Notes: generated by a model not told the origin, from the letters alone. A stretch of 11,406 nucleotides of DNA from an uncultured Eubacteriales bacterium (GCA_949297565.1 CASFUI010000302.1:1-11406), one strand, 5' to 3'; counted from the stretch's first letter, positions 1-6,748 are shown. Numbers and translations: made by a program.

Positions 1-139
1 CAGCATAAAAATAAAAGGTGCCGATGGCTGTAAGGAATTCTGCAAAGAGGCGTTGAAATATATTTCGGAATATATTGAGCCTGACACATGGGACTACTAT
101 GCTTCAATAGTTTTGCTGGAACTGAATGAGCAGGTATAA
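1..139 (+). CDS. C-terminal end of an unidentified protein (partial)
   Basis: An open frame enters from the left edge (first full codon at position 2) and runs 45 codons to a TAA at 137-139. The visible residues end ...DTWDYYASIVLLELNEQV and are rich in Lys, Glu and aromatic residues, as expected for the C-terminus of a soluble helical protein. No motif is recognisable, so no function is offered. The start and most of the gene lie outside the window. Its stop codon lies inside the left arm of a perfect inverted repeat (136-160). A fresh promoter follows before the next gene, so this is probably the last gene of its own transcript. Codon usage and base composition look like the neighbours. Confidence 0.6.
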   Translation, partial: SIKIKGADGCKEFCKEALKYISEYIEPDTWDYYASIVLLELNEQV

Positions 140-160
140 TCTGAACTTTGTTCAGATTAT
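136..160. repeat. Perfect 11-bp inverted repeat over the stop codon; possible terminator
   Basis: Arms ATAATCTGAAC (136-146) and GTTCAGATTAT (150-160) are perfectly complementary and separated by a 3-nt TTT loop. The left arm contains the TAA stop of the upstream gene. The nearest T-run (TTTTTT, about 174-179) is some 13 nt after the stem, so this is not a textbook intrinsic terminator. It could still act as a weak terminator or as 3'-end protection for the mRNA. An operator role is less likely, because the next promoter starts about 30 nt further on. Confidence 0.5.
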
Positions 161-188
161 GTCCGCTCATATATTTTTTGTGTCAGTA

Positions 189-216
189 TTGACTATTTGA
201 CAATGTTTGATATAAT
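189..216 (+). promoter_or_regulatory. Sigma-A-type promoter for the methyltransferase-fusion gene
   Basis: TTGACT at 189-194 and a perfect TATAAT at 211-216 are separated by 16 bp. A second TTGACA at 197-202 lies closer to the same -10 box, but at only 8 bp it is too close to act with it. It could pair with TATTAT at 222-227, at a poor 19-bp spacing. Transcription would start near 223, giving a leader of about 65 nt before the ATG at 288. Confidence 0.65.
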
Positions 217-287
217 AAATATATTATTACGAAAGAACACAGCATTTTGCTATAGAGTAAAGACATAAAATTTATGGAGGAGAGAAG

Positions 288-1898
288 ATGAGCCAGAGTA
301 AAGCCCATATTTTAAAAAATAAATTATTTTTGTATCTCACGGAGTTTTTTGCGGGAATGTCGGTCATGGCGGTTGAGCTTGGCGCGAGCAGGCTGCTTGC
401 GCCATACTTCAGCTCTTCACAGATTGTGTGGACTATTATAATAGGAACAATTATGATTGCGATGGCGCTCGGCAATATTTACGGAGGAAAAAGCGCGGAC
501 AAGAATCCGAATCCTGACAGGCTGTATGCCAGAATTATAATCGCGGCAATTTGGATTGCATGTATTCCTGTTCTTGGAAAATACATTATTCTCGGAGTTT
601 CGGCTGTCCTTATATTTGCTGTAAACAGTAATTTTCTTATTATAGCAGCCTTTGCGGCGTGTATGGTTATATTTGTGTTTCCGCTTTTTTTGCTGGGAAC
701 GGTCACGCCGTCTCTTGCAAAGTATTCGGTTGAGAGCCTTGAGGACAGCGGAAAGACTGTCGGAACGCTGGGAGCCTTCAATACGATAGGAAGTATTATA
801 GGAACATTTGTGCCCACTTTTATAACAATTCCTTCCGTGGGAACTTCCATAACATTTCTTATATTTTCAGGGATATTGCTTGTTTTGTCTGTCATTTATT
901 TTATAAGCGCTAAGAGAGGTACAGGAAAAATGATCGTGTCCGCGGTAATATTTTTGCTGTGCTGCTGTTTCGGATATTCAGATTCCTTCGCGTTTTGGGA
1001 GGATGATTTAGTTTATGAAGGGGAATCTGTATATAATTATCTTCAGGTAAAAGAGGACGATGAGAGCGTTATATTATCTACTAACGTTTTGTTTGGAGTT
1101 CAGTCGGTTTATATGAAGGATGAAAAGCCGACCGGCATGTATTATGACTATGCAATGGCGGCGCCTCTGATGGTGGAGGATAAAGAGCCTGGAGACGAAT
1201 CTGTTCTCATTCTTGGAATGGGAACGGGGACATATGCTGTACAGTGCAGAAAATATTACGGAGATATGAGTATTGAGGGCGTTGAAATTGACGAAAAAAT
1301 TACAAAGCTTTCAAGAGAATATTTTAATCTCCCGGAGGATGTAAATGTCACAACCTATGACGGCAGGGCGTTTTTAAATGCGACCGACGAAAAGTATGAT
1401 GTCATAATGGTTGACGCTTATCAGGATATTACTATACCGTTTCAGATGTCGTCAGCAGAATTTTTTGAGCTTGTGAAATCACATCTGAATGAGAACGGCG
1501 TTATGGTAGTAAATATGAATATGAGGGGAACTCAGGAGGGCAGTATTAACGAGTATCTTGCAGACACAATATCAAGCGTGTTCGGAGAGGTTTATACTGT
1601 CGATGTTGCAGGCTCTACCAACAGAGAGCTGTTTGCGTCGGACAACAGCAATATTATTGAAGTCCTCAATAAGAATATAAACAATCTGAAAAACCATGAC
1701 CTTAAAGAGATGATAATAAACGTCAGCGATAATCTGTCTGAGTATGAGGCGGGAGACTATCTGATGACTGATGACAAGGCGCCTGTCGAGCTGCTTGGAA
1801 TGAGAGTGATAGACGAACTTATAAAAGATGAGGTCAATTATTACAAGACGATTTATAAGAATGAGGGTATACGCGGTCTGCTTAATTCAATTAATTAA
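288..1898 (+). CDS. Membrane protein fused to a spermidine-synthase-like methyltransferase domain
   Basis: This 536-residue protein has two parts. Residues about 12-230 form several hydrophobic membrane segments (roughly 15-38, 46-66, 82-110, 116-138, 160-205, 215-230). Residues about 240-515 form a Rossmann-type SAM-binding domain of the SpeE family: LILGMGTG (307-314) is the nucleotide-binding loop, E333 in GVEID the likely ribose-binding acid, DGR (358-360), and VDAY (375-378) the catalytic-loop equivalent. This matches proteins usually annotated as fused MFS/spermidine synthase. True spermidine synthases have an (S/T)DP-type motif where this one has AYQD, so the substrate is uncertain and aminopropyl transfer is not assured. 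The ATG at 288 has GGAGGA 6 nt upstream (276-281). It has its own promoter and appears monocistronic, since another promoter candidate follows its stop. Confidence 0.85.
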   Translation: MSQSKAHILKNKLFLYLTEFFAGMSVMAVELGASRLLAPYFSSSQIVWTIIIGTIMIAMALGNIYGGKSADKNPNPDRLYARIIIAAIWIACIPVLGKYIILGVSAVLIFAVNSNFLIIAAFAACMVIFVFPLFLLGTVTPSLAKYSVESLEDSGKTVGTLGAFNTIGSIIGTFVPTFITIPSVGTSITFLIFSGILLVLSVIYFISAKRGTGKMIVSAVIFLLCCCFGYSDSFAFWEDDLVYEGESVYNYLQVKEDDESVILSTNVLFGVQSVYMKDEKPTGMYYDYAMAAPLMVEDKEPGDESVLILGMGTGTYAVQCRKYYGDMSIEGVEIDEKITKLSREYFNLPEDVNVTTYDGRAFLNATDEKYDVIMVDAYQDITIPFQMSSAEFFELVKSHLNENGVMVVNMNMRGTQEGSINEYLADTISSVFGEVYTVDVAGSTNRELFASDNSNIIEVLNKNINNLKNHDLKEMIINVSDNLSEYEAGDYLMTDDKAPVELLGMRVIDELIKDEVNYYKTIYKNEGIRGLLNSIN

Positions 1899-1940
1899 CG
1901 GGCTTTTTAGGGAACATATATTTTATTATAAAAGGATTAC

Positions 1941-1973
1941 TTGACAACGCGCAGCACACGGAGTAAATATAAT
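1941..1973 (+). promoter_or_regulatory. Candidate promoter for the CpcT/CpeT-like gene
   Basis: A consensus TTGACA lies at 1941-1946. At 17-bp spacing the -10 is TAAATA (1964-1969). A perfect TATAAT (1968-1973) overlaps it but at 21 bp is too far for the same -35. Either way the start would be about 1976-1982, leaving a short leader of roughly 35 nt. No clear terminator for the previous gene is visible between 1899 and 1940. Confidence 0.5.
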
Positions 1974-2014
1974 AGATAATTTATATAAAAATGCAGCGGA
2001 GGAGACAGAAAAAT

Positions 2015-2563
2015 ATGACGGAGCTGAATGAATTTGTAAATGTTTTGACAGGGAGTTTTAATAACTCAGAACAGTATGACACAATGAAAAATAAAAATAA
2101 ACAATTTCCATATGCGGAGCATGTAAACACTGTCTGCAATGATAAAATATCAAATTTACCGGAAGATTTTAATGGTGTTTTCATAGTTGAAGAGAGCTAT
2201 TATACGGTGGATGAAAGCACACACGCATCACATCATTTATTTTTATTTACGCAGGAGGATGACGGAGTAAAATTAACATCTTACGAAATTCCTGACGGAT
2301 ATGACAAAAATACCTTTACGTATAAAAATATGAAAGATGTCAATTATAATGATTTAAAGCTGTCGGAGAAATTCACTCCTGCATTATATACATTAAAAAA
2401 CGGAATATGGGAGGGCGGAAGCGTAAGCATGTTTTCCCCGGTGTTAAAATTTACATTATATGAGCGTTTTTCAAAAGATTGTCTTGAGGTTTCGGAAAGT
2501 ATGGAGGTAAACGGAAAGAAAACCTTTGGGTATGATGAGCCTGTAATTTATAAGAGAGTGTGA
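2015..2563 (+). CDS. CpcT/CpeT-like (DUF1001-type) protein, function unknown
   Basis: The protein has 182 residues from the ATG at 2015, preceded by GGAGGAGA (1998-2005) with 9 nt spacing. The in-frame ATG at 1991 would place this ribosome binding site inside the gene, so it is rejected. The pattern resembles the CpcT/CpeT family of phycobilin lyases: LTGSFNNSEQ near residues 11-20 (family: ...dFsNqaQa), FPYAEHVNTV (31-40), GVFIVEESYY (54-63, family: ffvEQAY), a segment rich in beta strand with LTSYEI (87-92), and a C-terminal EPVIYKR (175-181). Family members are usually near 195 residues, so the length fits. There is no signal peptide or membrane segment. A bilin-attachment role makes little sense in this genomic setting; members outside cyanobacteria presumably bind something else. 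The family call rests on recalled motifs only. Confidence 0.5.
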   Translation: MTELNEFVNVLTGSFNNSEQYDTMKNKNKQFPYAEHVNTVCNDKISNLPEDFNGVFIVEESYYTVDESTHASHHLFLFTQEDDGVKLTSYEIPDGYDKNTFTYKNMKDVNYNDLKLSEKFTPALYTLKNGIWEGGSVSMFSPVLKFTLYERFSKDCLEVSESMEVNGKKTFGYDEPVIYKRV

Positions 2564-2569
2564 CGCGCT

Positions 2570-2606
2570 GGTACGCCTGCAAACAGTTAAGTTATGTTCA
2601 GGCACC
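2570..2606. repeat. Imperfect inverted repeat after the CpcT/CpeT-like gene
   Basis: GGT..GCCTG (2570-2579) pairs with CAGGC ACC (2599-2606), with a 2-nt bulge, and further pairs AA and CA against TT and TG inside. The stem starts 7 nt after the TGA stop and ends 38 nt before the alaA start. No T-run follows, so it is a weak terminator candidate at best. It may be an mRNA stem in the leader of alaA. No convincing promoter was seen in this 81-nt gap. Confidence 0.3.
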
Positions 2607-2644
2607 ATAAAAATTAATTTGATATGTCAGGAGGAAGAGAAGTA

Positions 2645-3859
2645 ATGCGTGAATTTAAAAAATCATCGAAGCTTGATAATGTTTTATACGATGTGAGAGG
2701 TCCGGTGGTAGAAGAGGCGGCAAGAATGGAGGAAAACGGCACTCATGTGCTGAAATTAAATATCGGTAATCCGGCTCCGTTTGGTTTTAGAACTCCTGAT
2801 GAGGTGATATATGACATGCAGAGACAGCTTACGGAGTGCGAGGGGTATTCGGCTGCAAAGGGTTTGTTCTCTGCGAGAAAAGCCATAATGCAGTATTCAC
2901 AGATAAAAAACATTCCCAATGTTTCGGTAGAGGATATTTATACGGGAAACGGTGTAAGCGAGCTGATTAATTTAAGCATGTCGGCGCTTCTTGACAACGG
3001 AGATGAGGTGTTGGTTCCGGCCCCGGATTATCCGCTGTGGACCGCCTGCGTTACTCTGGCGGGAGGAAAGGCCGTTCACTATATCTGCGATGAGCAGGCA
3101 GAGTGGTATCCGGACATGGACGATATAAAAAAGAAAATAACAGACAGGACAAAGGCAATAGTAATTATAAATCCAAATAATCCTACCGGTGCGTTATATC
3201 CGAGAGAAGTGCTTGAGCAGATAGTTGAAATCGCAAGGCAGCATCAGCTCATAATATTTTCTGACGAGATATATGACCGCCTGGTAATGGACGGGGAGGA
3301 GCATATCTCAATCGCTTCGCTTGCGCCTGATTTGTTCTGTGTGACCTTCAGCGGGCTTTCTAAGTCTCATATGATTGCCGGTTACAGAATAGGCTGGATG
3401 GTTTTAAGCGGAAATAAACGTGCGGCTAAGGACTATATGGAAGGTCTTAATATGCTTTCCAATATGCGTCTTTGTTCAAATGTTCCCGCACAGTCAATAG
3501 TCCAGACCGCGCTTGGCGGACATCAGAGCGTAAACAGCTATATAGTTCCCGGAGGAAGAATATATGAACAGCGCGATTACATATACAAGGCTTTGAATGA
3601 TATACCGGGAGTGAGTGCTGTTAAGCCTAAAGCTGCATTTTATATATTTCCTAAGCTTGACATTAAGAAATTTAATATTTCAGATGACGAAAAGTTTGCG
3701 CTTGATTTGCTTAAAGATAAAAAAATTTTGATTATTCACGGAGGGGGATTTAACTGGGGTAAGCCTGACCATTTCAGGGTGGTATACCTTCCAAGAATAG
3801 AGGTCTTAAAGGATGCCGTTGAAAATATAGGCGACTTTTTAAGCAGTTACAGGCAGTAG
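2645..3859 (+). CDS. alaA: Glutamate-pyruvate aminotransferase (alanine transaminase) AlaA
   Basis: This PLP-dependent class I/II aminotransferase probably interconverts pyruvate and alanine with glutamate as amino donor, in the cytoplasm. The 404 residues align closely along their length with remembered E. coli AlaA (405 residues): KSSKLDNVLYDVRGPV at the N-terminus, LNIGNPAPFGF, PAPDYPLWT, and the NPNNPTG loop (176-182) that contacts the cofactor. D207 and Y210 sit in SDEIYD, the Schiff-base lysine is K240 in SGLSKSH, and Arg248 in GYRIGW follows. The start chosen is the ATG at 2645, which has AGGAGG (2629-2634) 10 nt upstream. An in-frame ATG at 2624 would put that site inside the gene and adds seven residues absent from the family. 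The next gene follows 14 nt after the stop, so the two are probably co-transcribed. Confidence 0.93.
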   Translation: MREFKKSSKLDNVLYDVRGPVVEEAARMEENGTHVLKLNIGNPAPFGFRTPDEVIYDMQRQLTECEGYSAAKGLFSARKAIMQYSQIKNIPNVSVEDIYTGNGVSELINLSMSALLDNGDEVLVPAPDYPLWTACVTLAGGKAVHYICDEQAEWYPDMDDIKKKITDRTKAIVIINPNNPTGALYPREVLEQIVEIARQHQLIIFSDEIYDRLVMDGEEHISIASLAPDLFCVTFSGLSKSHMIAGYRIGWMVLSGNKRAAKDYMEGLNMLSNMRLCSNVPAQSIVQTALGGHQSVNSYIVPGGRIYEQRDYIYKALNDIPGVSAVKPKAAFYIFPKLDIKKFNISDDEKFALDLLKDKKILIIHGGGFNWGKPDHFRVVYLPRIEVLKDAVENIGDFLSSYRQ

Positions 3860-3873
3860 AGCAGGAGGACGGA

Positions 3874-4329
3874 ATGATTATAAGGGGATATTTGCCCTCA
3901 GATTGTACGCAGATAGCGCAGCTTTTTTATGATACGGTACACTCGGTGAATGCCGCAGATTATACCAGTGAACAGCTCGATGCATGGGCTGACGGACATG
4001 TGGATTTAGATGCGTGGGATAACTCATTCAGAGAGCATTTTACCCTGGTTGCGTGTGACGGCAAAGAGATAGTCGGATTTGCGGATATGGATGAAAACGG
4101 TTATCTTGACAGACTTTATGTGCACAGGGATTATCAGAGAAAGGGTGTGGCTTCGTCGCTTTTAAGGGAGCTGTCACAAAATGTAAAGACAGATGAGATA
4201 ACAACATACGCATCGATTACGGCAAGACCTTTTTTTGAAAAAATGGGTTATCGGGTCGTGCGTGAAAATATTGTCGAGAGAAAGGGCGTCAGCCTTATAA
4301 ATTATTTTATGGTCAAAAAACTTTCATAA
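3874..4329 (+). CDS. GNAT-family N-acetyltransferase
   Basis: A 151-residue single-domain acetyltransferase of the GNAT fold. The acetyl-CoA-binding motif A is visible as LDRLYVHRDYQRKGVASSLL (78-97), with the pyrophosphate-binding QRKGVA (88-93). ASITARPFFEKMGYRVVRE (113-131) is motif B, and the C-terminal strand ends NYFMVKKL. The N-terminal IRGYLPSDCTQIAQLFYDTVH is typical of the YafP-like subgroup, whose substrates are mostly unknown. The length is normal for the fold. The start has AGGAGG (3863-3868) 5 nt upstream. It lies 14 nt after alaA on the same strand and probably shares its transcript; the neighbour does not reveal the acetyl acceptor. No U-rich terminator follows. Confidence 0.88.
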   Translation: MIIRGYLPSDCTQIAQLFYDTVHSVNAADYTSEQLDAWADGHVDLDAWDNSFREHFTLVACDGKEIVGFADMDENGYLDRLYVHRDYQRKGVASSLLRELSQNVKTDEITTYASITARPFFEKMGYRVVRENIVERKGVSLINYFMVKKLS

Positions 4330-4353
4330 AGGGATTTGAGGTTGACGAGTTTC

Positions 4354-4376
4354 AAGTGATATTGACAATATCACTT
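4354..4376. promoter_or_regulatory. 10-bp perfect palindrome over the purE -35 box; candidate operator
   Basis: Arms AAGTGATATT (4354-4363) and AATATCACTT (4367-4376) are exactly complementary around a 3-nt GAC centre. The centre plus flanks form the TTGACA -35 box (4362-4367) of the purE promoter. No T-run follows, which argues against an intrinsic terminator. A dimeric repressor binding here would block RNA polymerase. It does not match the Bacillus PurR box (CCGAAC core) or the enterobacterial PurR site. Confidence 0.55.
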
Positions 4377-4391
4377 TGTATAAAGTAAAAT
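4362..4391 (+). promoter_or_regulatory. Promoter of the purE-purM-purN-purD cluster
   Basis: TTGACA at 4362-4367 and TAAAAT at 4386-4391 are separated by 18 bp. Transcription would start near 4398, leaving a leader of about 75 nt that contains the stem-loop at 4411-4452. The -35 box lies inside the palindrome at 4354-4376. No equally good promoter was seen between the genes downstream, so this one may drive the whole cluster through hisS. Confidence 0.6.
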
Positions 4392-4410
4392 AAACTGAAG
4401 AAATTTTAGC

Positions 4411-4452
4411 ATAAATTATCTGTGCCGCGCTCACGGCGAGGCGCAGATTTAT
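4411..4452 (+). promoter_or_regulatory. Stem-loop in the purE leader
   Basis: CTGTGCC (4420-4426) pairs with GGCGCAG (4440-4446), including one G-U pair. A further ATAAAT (4411-4416) pairs with ATTTAT (4447-4452) across a 3-nt bulge. The loop of about 13 nt could pair internally (GCCG with CGGC) in an alternative fold. It ends 10 nt before the purE ribosome binding site and has no following T-run, so it is not a terminator. It may affect translation or mRNA stability. Confidence 0.5.
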
Positions 4453-4472
4453 ACGCGGGAATGGAGGAAATT

Positions 4473-4979
4473 ATGGCAAAAGTAGGAATTGTCATGGGCA
4501 GTGATTCAGATATGCCTGTTATGGCAAAGGCGGCAGACATCCTTGAGGAGCTGGGAGTGTCTTATGAGATGACAATTATCTCGGCACACAGGGAGCCGGA
4601 TGTGTTCTTTGAATATGCAAAGTCAGCAGAGAAAAAGGGATTTAAGGTTATTATCGCGGGAGCGGGCATGGCGGCTCATCTGCCGGGTATGTGCGCGGCT
4701 ATTTTCCCGATGCCTGTTATCGGTATTCCGATGCACACGACATCACTGGGCGGAAGAGATTCTCTTTACTCAATCGTACAGATGCCATCAGGCATTCCTG
4801 TCGCAACAGTTGCAATAAACGGAGGCGCAAACGCAGGTCTTCTGGCTGCAAAAATTCTTGCAACATCAGACCCGGAGCTTCTTGAGAGACTGAAAGCTTA
4901 CAGTGAGAGCCTTAAGGAGAGCGTTCAGAAGAAGGATGCTCATCTTCAGGAAGTAGGATATAAAAATTATACAAAGTAA
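4473..4979 (+). CDS. purE: N5-carboxyaminoimidazole ribonucleotide mutase PurE (class I)
   Basis: PurE carries out the carboxylation step of purine synthesis that yields CAIR; class I enzymes rearrange N5-CAIR made by PurK. The 168 residues have the family signatures: VMGSDSD (7-13), ISAHREP (36-42) with the active-site H39, AGAGMAAHLPG (62-72), GRDSLYSIVQMP (94-105) and GIPVATVAI (107-115). The last two are typical of class I; class II enzymes, which use CO2 directly, differ here. The start at 4473 has GGAGG (4463-4467) 5 nt upstream. A longer in-frame start at 4422 would include the leader stem-loop and is rejected. No purK lies in the window, so PurK must be elsewhere or this enzyme works without it. 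It is the first gene of the purine cluster. Confidence 0.95.
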   Translation: MAKVGIVMGSDSDMPVMAKAADILEELGVSYEMTIISAHREPDVFFEYAKSAEKKGFKVIIAGAGMAAHLPGMCAAIFPMPVIGIPMHTTSLGGRDSLYSIVQMPSGIPVATVAINGGANAGLLAAKILATSDPELLERLKAYSESLKESVQKKDAHLQEVGYKNYTK

Positions 4980-4999
4980 TACAGGTGCGTGTATAAGCA

Positions 5000-5037
5000 G
5001 TATGTGCCGGCAGCACAGAAAGCTGCTGAGCATATGC
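5000..5037 (+). promoter_or_regulatory. Long stem-loop between purE and purM
   Basis: The arm at 5000-5014 pairs with 5022-5037 over 15 base pairs, including three G-U pairs and one bulged A at 5029. The loop is ACAGAAA (5015-5021), and the stem top is CGGCAGC against GCTGCTG. Four more pairs (GTAT 4991-4994 with ATAC 5038-5041) could extend it across an internal bulge. It ends 13 nt before the purM ribosome binding site. No T-run follows, so it is not a standard terminator. A processing, stabilising or protein-binding role is possible. Confidence 0.55.
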
Positions 5038-5061
5038 ATACAGGAATAATGGAGGATAATA

Positions 5062-6087
5062 ATGGATTACAAAAAAGCTGGTGTGGATATTGAGGCTGGT
5101 TATAAATCAGTGGAATTAATGAAGGAGCACGTTGCAAAGACAATGAGACCGGAGGTACTGACAAACCTCGGAGGATTTTCCGGCGCTTTCTCAATGGAGA
5201 AGTTTAAGGGAATGGAAAAGCCTACTCTTGTTTCGGGAACAGACGGCGTCGGTACAAAGTTAAAGCTTGCGTTTACTATGGACAAGCATGATACTGTTGG
5301 TATTGACTGTGTTGCAATGTGTGTGAACGATATTGCATGTGCAGGCGGCGAGCCTTTATTTTTCCTTGATTATATTGCGTGCGGCAAGAATGAGCCTGAG
5401 AAGATTGCCCAGATTGTCAAGGGTGTTGCAGAGGGCTGTATTCAGTCTGAATGTGCGCTTATCGGCGGCGAGACAGCCGAGATGCCAGGCTTTTATCCGG
5501 CAGATGAATATGATTTGGCAGGCTTTGCTGTGGGTGTTGTTGATGAGAAGGATTTAATAACCGGAAAGGATATAAAGCCGGGAGACACACTTATTGGTAT
5601 TGCGTCAAGCGGTGTTCACAGCAACGGTTTTTCTCTTGTCAGAAGCGTGTTTACTATCACAGAGGAATCGCTTAATACATATTACGATTCTCTGGGAAAG
5701 ACTTTGGGAGAGGCGCTTCTTGCACCTACGAAGATATATGTAAAGACTCTTAAGGAAATTAAAAACGCAGGCGTGCGTATCAAGGGCTGCAGCCATATTA
5801 CAGGAGGCGGTTTCTATGAGAATGTTCCAAGAATGCTGCCTGACGGCGTACATGCAGTTATAAAGAAGGACAGCTACGAGGTGCCGGCAATATTTAAAAT
5901 GCTTCAGAATGACGGTGAAATCGAAGAGAAGATGATGTACAACACATTTAATATGGGTATCGGTATGGTACTTGCGGTTGACAGCGCTGATGCGGACAAA
6001 GTTCTCGCGGCAGTCAAGGCGGCAGGTGAGAACGGTTATGTAATCGGAGAGGTGCAGGCCGGCGAGAAGGGAGTAACGGTATGCTGA
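5062..6087 (+). CDS. purM: Phosphoribosylformylglycinamidine cyclo-ligase (AIR synthetase) PurM
   Basis: PurM closes the imidazole ring, converting FGAM and ATP to AIR in the cytoplasm. The 341 residues match the usual length of about 345. Signatures in order: YKKAGVDIEAG near the N-terminus, the phosphate-binding SGTDGVGTKLK (58-68), DCVAMCVNDI (82-91), GGETAEMPGFY (135-145), ASSGVHSNGFSL (181-192), HITGGGFYENVPR (245-257) and NMGIGM (297-302). The start has GGAGG (5051-5055) 6 nt upstream. The gap after purE is 82 nt and holds a long stem-loop. The stop overlaps the purN start by 7 nt (ATGCTGA), so purM and purN are translationally coupled. Its product AIR is the precursor for the PurE step. 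Confidence 0.96.
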   Translation: MDYKKAGVDIEAGYKSVELMKEHVAKTMRPEVLTNLGGFSGAFSMEKFKGMEKPTLVSGTDGVGTKLKLAFTMDKHDTVGIDCVAMCVNDIACAGGEPLFFLDYIACGKNEPEKIAQIVKGVAEGCIQSECALIGGETAEMPGFYPADEYDLAGFAVGVVDEKDLITGKDIKPGDTLIGIASSGVHSNGFSLVRSVFTITEESLNTYYDSLGKTLGEALLAPTKIYVKTLKEIKNAGVRIKGCSHITGGGFYENVPRMLPDGVHAVIKKDSYEVPAIFKMLQNDGEIEEKMMYNTFNMGIGMVLAVDSADADKVLAAVKAAGENGYVIGEVQAGEKGVTVC

Positions 6088-6680
6088 GAATTGCAGTGAT
6101 GGTGTCCGGCGGCGGCACTAATCTTCAGGCAATTATTGACGGCGTTAAGGACGGAACAATAACGAATACAGAGATAGCTGCTGTTATCAGCAACAACGCG
6201 GATGCCTATGCTCTTACAAGGGCAAAGGAAAACGGCATCACTGCTATGTGTATTTCGCCTAAGTCATATGAGAGCAGGGAAGCATTTAATGATGCTCTGC
6301 TCGAGGAGGTCAACAAATTAAATGTTGACTTGATAGTCCTTGCAGGTTTCCTTGTAAGAATACCTGAGGCAATGGTGCATCAGTATTCTCACAGGATTAT
6401 CAATATACATCCTTCGCTTATACCTTCTTTTTGCGGCGTGGGCTACTATGGGCTGCGTGTTCATGAAGCGGCGCTTAAAAAGGGTGTCAAGGTTACAGGA
6501 GCCACCGTTCACTATGTTGACGAGGGCATGGATACGGGAGAGATTATATTCCAGAAGGCTGTCGAGGTTAAGGATGGCGATACACCGCAGACACTTCAGA
6601 GAAGGGTTATGGAGGAGGCAGAGTGGAAGCTTCTGCCTGCTGCTATTAACATGATTGCAAATAAAGAGAAGTATAAGTAA
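6081..6680 (+). CDS. purN: Phosphoribosylglycinamide formyltransferase PurN
   Basis: PurN transfers a formyl group from 10-formyltetrahydrofolate to GAR, giving FGAR. The 199 residues fit the family (about 190-210). The phosphate-binding loop is VSGGGTNLQAI (8-18). The catalytic triad is visible as N108 and H110 in NIHPSLIPSF and D151 in MDTGEII (E. coli N106, H108, D144). The folate-loop segment reads FCGVGYYG in place of the commoner FxGxxAxQ, which I recall as a clostridial form. The ATG lies inside the end of purM, with AAGGGAG (6067-6073) 7 nt upstream. The overlapping stop and start suggest equal expression of the two enzymes. A structured gap of 138 nt separates it from purD. Confidence 0.95.
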   Translation: MLRIAVMVSGGGTNLQAIIDGVKDGTITNTEIAAVISNNADAYALTRAKENGITAMCISPKSYESREAFNDALLEEVNKLNVDLIVLAGFLVRIPEAMVHQYSHRIINIHPSLIPSFCGVGYYGLRVHEAALKKGVKVTGATVHYVDEGMDTGEIIFQKAVEVKDGDTPQTLQRRVMEEAEWKLLPAAINMIANKEKYK

Positions 6681-6697
6681 TTATAGAGATTTTATGG

Positions 6698-6730
6698 TCG
6701 GTCATGGCTGCGGCTTGCGGCTGTGACCGA
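6698..6730 (+). promoter_or_regulatory. Stem-loop 1 between purN and purD
   Basis: The arms 6698-6711 and 6717-6730 form 14 uninterrupted pairs, three of them G-U, around a 5-nt loop GGCTT. The outer seven pairs TCGGTCA/TGACCGA are exact. It begins 18 nt after the purN stop. The sequence that follows (ATTTGCAG) is not a U-tract, so this is not a standard terminator. It may protect or define the end of the purE-purM-purN message, or be part of a purD leader. Confidence 0.55.
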
Positions 6731-6748
6731 ATTTGCAGCTATTAGTGA

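Noticed and set aside
479..895. Minus-strand open frame of 138 codons
   Set aside because: It is antisense to the well-supported membrane/methyltransferase gene and shows no family pattern.
1991..2014. Upstream in-frame ATG for the CpcT/CpeT-like gene
   Set aside because: It would place the GGAGGAGA ribosome binding site inside the coding region and adds a basic MQRRRQKN stretch; the ATG at 2015 has ideal spacing.
2624..2644. Upstream in-frame ATG for alaA
   Set aside because: The AGGAGG site lies inside this extension, and the family length and N-terminus fit the ATG at 2645.
4354..4376. Intrinsic terminator of the GNAT gene
   Set aside because: No T-run follows the stem, and its centre is a consensus -35 box with a usable -10 at 18 bp.
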